NCBI GenBank assembly: GCA_905116865.2
Contig: CAJHNH020000813.1
Coordinates: 671,001-735,000, forward strand
Reading direction: 5' to 3'
Origin: Candidula unifasciata
Lineage: Eukaryota; Mollusca; Gastropoda; Stylommatophora; Geomitridae
DNA: 64,000 nt
Within the stretch, counting starts at the first letter, position 1, and every line of letters begins with the position of its first letter. Of this stretch, positions 13,304 through 22,900 are shown one piece after another. The notes beneath the pieces were generated by a model. It was not told where the DNA came from. It saw nothing but the letters and a program-made list of their open reading frames with translations, and searched no databases. The position numbers were made by a program, and so were the translations under genes.

Positions 13304-14000
13304 GTGCCGCACCAGTTATTTGCAAGTCATTTTCAGCAAAAAAACATTATCCACACTGAATGTATATCAGAAAGAATCATACTAATTCAGATCAAAGAAG
13401 GTTCTAGAACAACAACGATTGTGCAAACCTATGCTCCCTGTAACGACAGTTACAGCGAGGAAGACCGAAAAGAATACTTTGAGAAACATTCCGACATTTT
13501 AAACGTCAGTAAAAGTGATGATCTAATTGTGATGGGTGATTTCAGTGTAAAAATAGGTACAAGAAGATACCCATGGGAAGAATGTATGCAGCAATTCAGG
13601 GATTGTAACGGCAACGGAGAACATCTACTTAACTTATGTTCACAACAAGGTCTTATAGTAACAAACAGTTTTTTCCAACATCGACACAGTCAGACCAAAA
13701 CCTGGTATGAATGGGACAATTTAAATCAGGCTTTGCAAATCGACTTCATTTTATTCGAAAACAGTTAATAGACCCAAGAGTCCTACACAAAAATTGACAC
13801 CGATCATAGACCAGTTATAATAATAATTTAAAAAACTGAGTATAAAGAACCAAGACATAAAATAGAAGCTACAGATGTTATCAACTTCCGGAGACTTCAG
13901 GATAATGTGGTTAAAGGTAAGATTAAACAAGAAACGACAGAGCTCTGAAATAGGAGGAAACTTCTCAGAGAAGGATGACATCGGCTTATTGGTCAGTAGT
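13304..14000 (+). pseudogene. RTE-type LINE endonuclease fragment
   Basis: The 154-codon frame 13304-13768 has the features of an AP-type endonuclease of RTE-like LINEs: IVQTYAPCNDSYSEEDRKE near 13419, VMGDFSVKIG near 13531, and a Gln-Ile-Asp-Phe-Ile-Leu segment near 13738. After a one-base shift, 13780-13830 encodes TDHRPVIIII, the Asp-His pair that ends the endonuclease fold, then a lysine-rich linker to about 14000. It directly abuts the broken end of LINE copy C, so one truncated the other or they were joined by deletion. The reverse transcriptase is missing. Confidence 0.75.
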
Positions 14001-14896
14001 TTCTTTTAAAAATTACAAATGAAGTTTCATGACATTCCTAACAATCAATGGGCTATTATCTTTCAAAAACATTTAGCTTTTGAACCTTTCAAAATTTTGG
14101 AAACTGTTCCTGAACATCTGAGACTGGATTTTGATTATGTTAAAGACCACATTATGATTTGCAGAAAGCTGGCTATCGTTAACGGTTCGTGGACTTAAAA
14201 CCAAAATTAGATCAGACATTTACAGACTTTCCCCCCTCAAAAGTTCCAATAATTTTGGATAAATGGATAGATTCTGGTCACGTAAGAGGTAATTATAAAC
14301 TTTTGGTCTAACACCTATTAAGAAACAAAATATCTGAGTCACATTCTTGCGAGACAACCAACCAACAATATTGAAAGAGTTGGAAGAACTGGGTAACTTT
14401 TTTTAACTTCCAGGTTTAATGGCGGCGGACAGTCGTGTTTTTTTCGCAACTGTTTCATTTTTACGATAATATGGATGTTTTACATCCTTTACATGTAATA
14501 ATTTGTGCCAAGATGTAATCAGGAGTTTTTCCTTTTTCTCTCAAGATTTTCTCTGGTGCTACGGAGTTCGTGCATCTGAGCAAAATCATCCTTGAGTTTA
14601 TCTATTCAGCGTGTGAGGTTACCGATCTTGTTAGGTGTTTGGTTTTCGATAATGGCAGAACAGCGTTTGTGCCTTGTTCAGAAAACAAACGAGCCTCAAA
14701 GTCATCGTTGAAGGTGGAAAAGACAAGGCAGGCATGCTGGAGCTAGGAGAACATGGCTTGGATACCTGCATCTAGGCATCAACAAAATTTGTATACAAAT
14801 CTTAAGGCATATTGAAGTCACCGCCTTCCGACGTATTTAATTCAAGTCTGATTTTCCTGGCTAGGAAACGAGTGAGCTTTGTCCTGATTCAGTTTT
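14001..14896. other. Unassigned, decayed sequence
   Basis: No open frame with recognisable motifs. One frame near 14690-14760 reads VIVEGGKDKAGMLELGEHG, which may be the decayed N-terminal part of the RRM pseudogene that follows, but I cannot support that. Confidence 0.4.
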
Positions 14897-14900
14897 ATGT

Positions 14901-14990
14901 TCATCATGAAGGAAGAGCTGACTGAAGGGGTCATCATGAAGGAAGAGCTGACTGAAGGGGTCATCATGAAGGAAGAGCTGACTGAAGGGG
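14901..14990 (+). repeat. 30-bp tandem repeat, three identical units
   Basis: Units 14901-14930, 14931-14960 and 14961-14990 start TCATCATGAAGGAAGAGCTG. Period 30 keeps the reading frame and encodes an acidic 10-residue repeat. Confidence 0.95.
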
Positions 14991-15344
14991 AAGCCAACCC
15001 CAGCTCGCCAGCCAGAAATCATGACGAGAATGGCAACAGTGCCCCCCCAGACAGAGTAACGCAACGAGACACAACTAACCCAGCTCTGGAAGTTGTTTGT
15101 CAAATTCTCTAATAAAATTAATGAGGGCCATCTGACAGCCCACTTTGGGTTTATGGTGCAACTGAATCGTGCACCGTAATTCATGACCCTAAAACAACAA
15201 ACTCCAGACAGATTCGTGACCTTTCAGGAAACAGAATGTCTCGAACGGGCCTTATCCGCTCGACCACACTCAATAATGCAAGAACAAATTGAAATCAGGA
15301 GAGCTATACCAGAAACTCTTAAACAAGCAGCTCTGCCAGTTCTC

Positions 15345-15360
15345 CCCCCCCCCCCCTCCC
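15345..15360 (+). repeat. Poly-C tract within the RRM linker
   Basis: A run of C broken by one TCC encodes the proline-rich linker between the two RRMs of the pseudogene. Confidence 0.7.
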
Positions 15361-15789
15361 CAGCTAATCGAATATTTGTTAGAGTTTAGCCAAAGATTTA
15401 ACAGACGCTGACCTGTTTGAGGCATTTAGGGCGTTCTGACAGATCACTGAAGTCAACACTATTATTTACGAAAAGTCAAGAAAAACAATGCAAAGTTCAA
15501 GGACTATGGCTTTGTCACCTTTGCAGAGCCAGACAGTAAGGACAGAGTCCTATTACAATCTTCCCACACAGTAAAAGGAAATAAAGTTTTCTGCAAAAAG
15601 GCATACCCTAAGGAGAATACCCAAACAAGAAGCCATCAAGAGCCGAGTGGCAGCAGAGGAATAGGGCTTATGAGGCATTCTCGCAAATGGAGTCGTGGGC
15701 AGACCCCTTATTAAATGGTCTTTATTCAGCTTCTGTAGTCTGAACAATTAACTGTGGAGCCATGGAGACCACTCATAGATCTGTGGCTA

Positions 15790-16300
15790 CAGAATCATCT
15801 CGATGCAGAATACTGTTGGCAAACTTTTGGAGAAAATTGTCACACGAAGATTGACACAACAGTCCGCAAATCCAACTAACGAACGTGATGCGATGGATGA
15901 ACCAGTTGGGGTTCAGAGTAAACACAGAGAAATCAGTACTGATGATTTAAACAAAAAATCCAGACAGCCATACGATGAAAGATAAGTTGTATAAAATAAA
16001 ACTTTACGGCAGAGGGTCCAGAGGAAGCGGCACACCAAATTCCTGGAAATGGAGCTAAACGAGCAATTAAACTGGAACAGGCACATTGACTACATGGTGG
16101 GACGTACAAAACAGCTGATAAACATGCTAGAATACATTAAGCTGTTCAGTATAACCATCAGACCTAACAGAGTTCAGATAGCATTCCCAGGAAAAACTTT
16201 CCTGGGTCCTATAGTGGGTTCTAGGGTAGCAAAGCGAGAGGCTGTTGGCAGAATACTCAACACATCTGTACCAGAAACAAAGATACAAGTTGGGGCTTTG
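15790..16300 (+). pseudogene. LINE reverse transcriptase fragments
   Basis: Two discontinuous RT pieces in plus orientation: VGKLLEKIVTRRL near 15812-15850 (fingers, equivalent to the PISLLPVLSKLLEKI region of LINE RTs) and a stretch beginning LNEQLNWNRHIDYMVGRTKQ near 16052 (thumb region after the YxDD motif). The palm with the catalytic aspartates is deleted. Too decayed for clade assignment. Confidence 0.6.
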
Positions 16301-16419
16301 CAACTTCTATTAAAAATTCAAATCATAATATTTAGAAATTACTGCAGTGTTGTCATCATTAACCAAGAAGTGCATGCTCATGAAAATAGTTATTGTGACC
16401 AATATAAACAGGTTTAACA

Positions 16420-17050
16420 AGTTACAATTATCACAGAATGGCAGGGGTAAGGATTGCCACCCTCTCTTGGGAAATAGGAAATTCCCATTTTTTCCCATAA
16501 TCAAAAGCTTGCATTAGTGATGGGGGTACAGCTATATTCACTAAATACCACGAATATCACAGCATTAAGATAAGTATAACAAGTTATATTTAGAAGCTGA
16601 TGTCATAAGCACAGAAAGAAACTCCCACGAACCTACCGGAAGCTTACATTACCTACTTCTGGCACCCTTTTAGAAAACAGCCATCCATATGAGAAGTCAC
16701 AGACTTTGGTATTTTCCCCCGAAGAAAATATCGGCAAAATCTCATGGAATTTAAAGTGTTTTCTTATCTGGAAAAGAAGCCAGACTATGCCAACCATGTA
16801 CTACAGTGAATCAAAAATTCACCAGATATTCGGCTGAGTCAGTCTTGACTAGTTATCGTAGTCGTCATTGGGTGTGGGGTTTTAGCAGCCCACATAGGCA
16901 TCATTACCTTACCAAAGCGACTGCCTTGAATACTGTTTGGAGAGCACACTTGGTGTCCTTTTCAGGATACTTAACAAGTCTTGCCGACCTCTCAGAGATC
17001 AAGCTTTCGCTCAGCACCTTATAGGTAACGTCTAGCTACCCGCTTTGACA
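16420..17050. other. No recognisable gene; likely 5' UTR of the following LINE
   Basis: No motif-bearing frame. The last part (about 16800-17050) runs directly into the gag-like ORF1 and may be its 5' UTR. Confidence 0.35.
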
Positions 17051-17053
17051 AGA

Positions 17054-18396
17054 TGGGAAAAACCAAGCGAAATCCGCCTCACCCAAGAAGCCGGAGCCTG
17101 CTGTAACAGAAGCCGCAGCTATAGACGACCAGAGCCAGGAGACGATCACCCAAAGACCGATCAGCCCCACTCCTGAAGTGGAAGCCACAGCGGCACCATC
17201 CAGTATCTCTGAAATTGAGAACCAACAATCAGCATCCAGAGCCGCCGACATTTCAGCAGCTCAGTCAAACACGCAAGGGAGGCCGCAACACATAGTAATT
17301 ACAATAGGGCGTGACACACCACAGCGACCTGTCTTAGCGGGCCTATTTGCCGTTACTGTTCAGGGACGCACGACTTTAAGGAGTGCCACCTGGCAAAAAT
17401 CGACCAGGACTTTAGGAGGCCAAACTCAAGAAGAAAGTCCTCAAACTGTGCAGGGGCCCACAGTGCGAGGTACCTGGGTTGTCCTACCTCAAAGAGATAA
17501 AGAGGGTGATGCTGAATTACGAGGCAACCAGACTAAGCACCACGAAAAGCCAGCCAGCCTCTAAAGCCAAAGTCATAACACCTGAGAAGATTAATGTTAT
17601 CACAAGATACCCTGAATTGGTGCGCGCCATCACAGAACTGAAGGCAGAACTACAGAAGGAGAAAGCCACTGCTGCCGCCGAGAAAGCAGAAACGCATGAG
17701 CTGATCACCCTAATGCTGGGAGAAATCAAAGCCCTGAAGGAGGTCAGTTCAGCACAAGTAGCACAACAAATTGTAGACAACAAACATGATGCAGAAACCA
17801 AAAAAAGCATCTGCGAATTAATCGCAAGTCTGAAAGCAGCCCAGATAGAAGCAGAAAAGCGCAGACAGGAGGAAAGGCAGGAGAGAAAGAAGGAGATGGC
17901 GGAGCTTAAGGAAGCCCGAGAAAGTACCTACCGAGATGTCGCAAGACTGACCCAACAGAAAGAGGAGAAAGAGGCAGCTGTGCTAGAACTCCAGAAGATG
18001 ACGGCCATACAGGATGAGAAAACCGCTGCATGGGACAAACTCGCCACTATCCATGACGAACTGGCAGAGGCACGAGAAATCATACAAGAACTCAACGAAG
18101 TTAAGCAAAAACTTTCCAATGAAGCAGACAAAACTGACAAAATTGTGACTGCAGCTATATACTCCCAGGAACCAGAATATGATGATGAAATTTATCAGCA
18201 AGAACAAGTACCTGACCTAGAAAACAAAGACTCTGAACAGAACTCGGATGCAGAAGACTTAGACCAGCCAGATCTCGAAAGCCCAGAATTCGAAATACCA
18301 GCCATAGTAGCAGAACAAGTTATACCAGAATTCCCAGAGGAGGGGACCGAAATCACCATGACGTACGGGAGCTTCACCGGAGGATTCATGAGCTAA
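17054..18396 (+). pseudogene. LINE ORF1 protein: zinc knuckles plus long coiled coil
   Basis: ATG at 17054 opens a low-complexity N-terminus with an early TAA. Near 17345-17395 one frame reads CRYCSGTHDFKEC (C-x2-C-x3-H-x4-C), then near 17437-17490 CAGAHSARYLGCP, the 'C..H......CP' knuckle typical of insect Jockey-type LINE gag-like proteins. One base appears to be missing right after GCP. The next frame continues with YLKEIKRVML and then 300 codons to TAA 18394-18396 that are strongly heptad-patterned and charged (coiled coil about 17600-18140), ending in an acidic tail. The protein would bind the element RNA and multimerise. The coiled-coil half is unusually well preserved compared with all other LINE frames in the window. 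Confidence 0.7.
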
Positions 18397-19050
18397 TGTT
18401 TCCGCACAAGCTGATCGTAAACTAAAACTGTGTCTACAATGAGTACAACGAGGACGAGTGGAAAGAAGAGGAGGCAAGCCAAACACCAGAGGAATTTCAG
18501 GCCAGCAAGGACAGGTTCCTCCAACTCTTCATGCGAATGAAAACAGCTGCCACACAACATTTCGCCCAGGAACAAGAAAAGGAACGCTAGAGCGTATGAA
18601 ATCCAAAAATGAACACACCAGGCAGACGAAACAGCTACCAGCACTTCTAACAACAATCAATGGTAACCACCTAGCCACCATGACAGCCCAACTAACCAGC
18701 TCAGCCAGATGTGAACCTACACCAGACCCGCAGGAGACCCCCAACCACAGAGCCAGACAGCCAATCAGCCAGCACTGTACCACAGCAGTCCCAACCATTT
18801 CCTGTACGCCATCCTACCCCAGCAAACCTAACTGTCCTTCTTAGGACAGTTACCCCTACCCAGCCATGTTGAAGGAACTCAAATTGCAGCCCGGACTACG
18901 CAGACAGCCCACCAAGCAGACCAGTGGAAAGCATGCACCAATCAGATACGGTCAATAGCACCAACACGCCACAACAAGAAAGACAAACGAAAACCGCACA
19001 TAAACAACGGACCCAATTATAATGAGACCCCCAGGGTACATTGAAGCGTC
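18397..19050 (+). other. Proline/Gln/Thr-rich decayed tail of the LINE ORF1 region
   Basis: After the ORF1 stop the sequence continues with low-complexity frames (a 128-codon frame at 18458-18844 rich in Thr, Pro and Gln) and multiple stops. No motif recognised. Confidence 0.4.
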
Positions 19051-19189
19051 CAAGTTGAGTATTTTTTTTTTCATATCAAGTCAAGTCAAGACCGGGTTTG
19101 ACTAATCTGGTGGAGTTTGATATGAAGCTCACCAGCACAAGCCCTGTCCAACAAAAGCGTTATCCAACTCCATTTGCAAAAGAGGGAGC

Positions 19190-19425
19190 GGATAGTCCTG
19201 GATGTGTATCCATTTGGACTTGGGCTTTGTGCCAGGGCCTGAGTTTTGTGTGTACATCTGTTTTACAGGTTTATTTGTGTGCAGTTAGTTATTCCTAGCT
19301 GCTCGGACAGATGCACTCCTACTTCAAACGAAATCCCCAATCAGTCATCTTCTACAACATGCTTGTTGGGGAGGCAGTGAGTATTTTTTTTCCCTTCATG
19401 GGGCTCCTGAAGCCATACAGGGAGC
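19190..19425 (+). repeat. R1 dispersed repeat copy 1
   Basis: Copy of the ~290-bp repeat whose best copies begin CCGGCTGTAAACTCCGGCAG and end CCACAATGGGGCCCCGGAAC. Recognisable internal landmarks are an ACATCTGTTTTACAG block, a CAGATGCACTC block and the ACATGCTTGTTGGGGAGGC block. It lies just downstream of the ASNSD1 stop codon (gene is on the opposite strand). Confidence 0.75.
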
Positions 19426-19735
19426 AGTACAAATAACAGCCCCTATCTCAGGACACTTTACAAACACAGAAACTGAAAACCGCATGAATATCACATATCA
19501 TTGCGATAACTTTCATGTCAACTGCTGACGCCAGAATTTTATCACCTGCCTTTGGCACATTATCGTTTACATCTGCCAACACTTTGGGTGCCAATAAATG
19601 TACAGCTAAATGTACAACTGTCAATTCTTGACAACCCAATGCCACACTTATTAAGAGGGTAACTTGTTCAAAATCTACTGCCTCAGATGTAAGACAGCTG
19701 ACTATGCACAGGTTTAAAAATAAAATTATGAAAGC

Positions 19736-19915
19736 TCACGCAAGTCGATCACACACATCAGAGCCCTTTTCTTTACGTTTGTCCAGTTTGGCAATCCTTG
19801 ATCCAAACTGAATTGCTCGTTTTGGTTGTGATGCAGTCTTCACCAAACCTAGTTTGACAGCACACAGTCGAAGGAGGAGTTTATCACCAACCCCACGTGG
19901 CAAGTGGAGGTCTGC
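19736..19915 (-). CDS. ASNSD1: ASNSD1 exon 9 (C-terminus and stop)
   Basis: Acceptor ATAACAG|GCAGAC, 59 codons then TGA at 19738-19736. Encodes [17 protein letters not shown] and [17 protein letters not shown], the conserved C-terminus. No canonical AATAAA was noticed on the gene strand in the next 100 bases. Confidence 0.93.
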   Translation of the reverse strand, partial: ADLHLPRGVGDKLLLRLCAVKLGLVKTASQPKRAIQFGSRIAKLDKRKEKGSDVCDRLA

Positions 19916-22900
19916 CTGTTATTTGAAACAAAATATTTGGTCATTTAGAAGCAAAATGCAGAAATAATGAATTCAAGTATACATGCCACTAAAGCTTTTT
20001 TTTTTCTTCTTCTTCCTTACGCTCATCAGCTGAAACTGCAGCAGAAAGTTCTGGTTATATGTCCATTTCTGGACTTATTCTTGATCCAGAACTTGGAGTT
20101 GTGCATGCACATCCGTTTTACAGATCTGGCGGCTGTCCCAGATAAAACATATCAAGGCTAAACTTTTGGCCAAGAGAAACAACGGTCCAAGCCAAACTTA
20201 ACAGGTCGTTGATTGAATTAGAACAGACAGCAAAGTTCATACTAGAGACGACATTGCAGACATAGATAATCTATTTCCAGCACACAAAAGAAGAACAGAT
20301 CTGGCCTATTTGTATGCAGACTGCTGGCTCCTTGCCTCTCAGACAAATGCACTTCTAACTTCAAAGGAAGCACCACTAATTAGTCGACTTTTAAAACATG
20401 CTCAGGGGGCAATGGGTCTATTCCCCCCCCCCTTCCCCCCACAATGGGCTCTAGACTCCACACAGGCAGCTGCTTAAGTAATAACATAGTAAAAGCTGGA
20501 AACAGTTCTCACAAACACAAATATGAAATGCCATATCTTCTGTCTCATTACAATCATTTTTGATCTGCATGTGCCTCCCTGACACGATTTCAAACTGTCT
20601 AAACAACTGTCATGGTTTTCCTTACCCTCTTCCCTTTCCAAACTCCTGCTGCCAAAACCTGCTCCAGTTTTCTCATTCCTAAAGAATGTGGACTGGCTTC
20701 TCCTGGCAATCAGCCCTCTATATGAATTAATTTTTTTCACGACCCTTACCCAGTGTCTGTCCTGCTGCCCCATCTATTTGATTCCAAAGATTTGTTACCT
20801 TATTCCCCTTATCAGGAGGAGCAGCCTCTTTGTCTGCTCCTAGCCCCACACACCTATAAATGTACTAGGTAGAAAGTGCATGATATGCAAACCACTGTAA
20901 GCTGTAGGAGGTGAAGAATACTTGATGCCGTTATTCGGCTAATGTCGACTATTGAGACTAATGGGAAATTATGACGTCATATTTTCTAAAACCCTTATTT
21001 TCCTATAACATCCCCTAAATGCTATTTTCAGCAAATATAATCATTCCCGGTTTTCCTAAACATATGAGAAGGTGCCAACGACACCAATGCTGTTAGCTTG
21101 GCTTCTCAGGAACAGGTCATAATAGCAATGCTGTTAAAAGGGCATTTAAGTGGGACTGAACACTACTGGAAGTGCCCTGTTTGTGGACTCTTGCGGTTAA
21201 AGGGTTAACTCTGGAATGGATGTGAAGCTTCCTGATATTTCATTACAAACTATTACTGCTATAAAAATATTATTTGTAAACCCAAAAATTAATTAATAAA
21301 TAACAGAAGTTAACCAATTATAATTTTTTTGAACCATTTAGAAAGAAGAGTGAGCCAAGGCACCAATACAGTAACCAAGCTCCACCCATCATCAGTGGCT
21401 GCATCTTATTTGTTCTGAACAGTATGGCTCTGTGATCATTACCAAAGATTCATGACAAATCAAAACTCTGATATGCATTGTAATATAACCCTTTCATCCT
21501 GAAAAATTAAGAAACTAAGAAGAGTTTGGAGGAAAGTGAGATGTGGTTCTTGAGAAGAATGTTGCCAATACCTTAGACTGCCAAAATAACCAACGATTGC
21601 CTGGAAATGGTGAGCGAAAGCAGAACATTATATACAACAATTACAAGGAGACAAACAAAGTTCTTTAGTCATGTGATTAGAAAAGGAGCACTGAAAAATA
21701 TGACAAATGGAAAATTACTGGAAGAAAATGCAGAGGCAGACCAAGAGATGGTGGATGGCTCAAGACAGTGGCATGGAGGAATATCATCAGTGGAATTGAT
21801 CCAGAAGACTAAAGTCCAAATCTGTGGAGATGCATAACGCCTAAGTTAGCTGGCAAGGCACTTGATGATGATGACCCTCATAAGTTTTAAAATTGACACT
21901 TCTGACTGGGTCTAATTCCCTGCAAATGTTACTTTTCCGACTCACTTATGGTGACCTGTTTACGAGACCTACATTTAATGCTACTGACTATTTTTGTGCC
22001 TGCGTAAACGTTTAGAAGTCAAGATAGAAAGTTTATTAAAATAACATTCAGGGGTTTTCATTCAAAGCAAATAGTTTTATAAAAGTCAAACTGCCCGCAA
22101 ACCTCAGTTGTGAAGTCACAGCATCAGGCATTCGATAAAAATGTTTTAAAGACATTTCATTCTTACCACTGTTGTGTATATTTAATAATTTATTCATGCA
22201 TCTTTATATATTTCAAAAACAAATTTTAAAATGTAGATGAATAACTCTTTTATGAATTTAATGGTGACCTGTGAAAAATTTTAATTTTTCTAAAGGACTT
22301 TTTCCTGGAATTATCTTGAGGTCATGACCTTTTTTTTAAAGCATTCTCAGGGAGAAAGTGTTAAAGTTACCAAAAGATACTCACCCGCTTACAAAGTGGA
22401 AGTGCACTAACAAACCGTGTGAAGGTTTCATCCAAGAAAGGAAACCTACATTCCTTGCCATGGTCTGTAATTATTCTGAAAGTTCAACACAGGAGGTTTT
22501 AATTGATACAAAATAATAATGCAAAATATTGATGGCAAAATACATGCCTTTATACATAGTGAAAAGTTATGTGGAATGAGCTGAACCAAGTACTGACATC
22601 ACAGCACTCAGGGCATTCCCATGCGTGCTCCATCCTCATCTTCAGCAGAGCTCCAATACTGATGGTATTGGTCACAATCTGGTCATATGTCTGTCTCACC
22701 TTTTCTCTGGTAACACCCAGGTGCCTCATTCTCTCCAGGCCATAACAATCTTGTTTCTCTACTGATTCCATTGCTTGTTGTTCCCAAAGGGCATTGACCA
22801 TATCTGCTTAGTCATTTATCAATTCACCAATCAGTGGTGCAGATCCAGTCAATCTGTCTTTCTGTTTATTACCCACTACGCCGGCATGGCCTAGAGAAAA

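Larger units (their letters stand above)
14897..15660 (+). pseudogene. Tandem-RRM RNA-binding protein pseudogene (retrocopy or LINE ORF1)
   Basis: An acidic N-terminal stretch contains three copies of a 10-residue unit (MKEELTEGVI-like, 14897-14990). It is followed by two RNA-recognition motifs in shifting frames. RRM1: KLFVKFSNKINEGHLTAHFG (RNP2-like, near 15090-15150), an Ile-His-Asp-Pro-Lys strand, then RFVTFQE (RNP1) and a C-terminal IEIRRAIPE (15183-15330). RRM2: NRIFVRV (RNP2, near 15366), KDLTDADLFEAF, then KDYGFVTFAEPDS (RNP1, near 15498-15535) and CKKAYPKEN. The order and 'KRAIP' linker are like hnRNP-type proteins. At least three frameshifts and two stops break it, and no introns are visible. 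It is either a processed pseudogene or an RRM-type ORF1 of the LINE whose RT debris follows at 15790. Confidence 0.7.
17054..19050 (+). mobile_element. Gag-like LINE ORF1 region (Jockey/I-type), 5' part only
   Basis: Contains a gag-like ORF1 (see separate entry) followed by a glutamine/threonine/proline-rich tail to about 19050. No endonuclease or reverse transcriptase follows, because R1 repeat and the 3' flank of ASNSD1 begin at about 19060. It is therefore a fragment of a LINE, cut after ORF1. Confidence 0.65.
19916..22384 (-). other. ASNSD1 intron 8
   Basis: 2.5-kb intron holding an R1 copy split by a 165-bp insert (20012-20460) and an RTE LINE 3' fragment (21510-21880). About 20470-21500 holds nothing I recognise. 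Confidence 0.85.

Noticed and set aside
17479..18396. Host coiled-coil gene
   Set aside because: Immediately preceded by LINE-type zinc knuckles with a single-base frameshift, so LINE ORF1 is the simpler call, though host use is not excluded.
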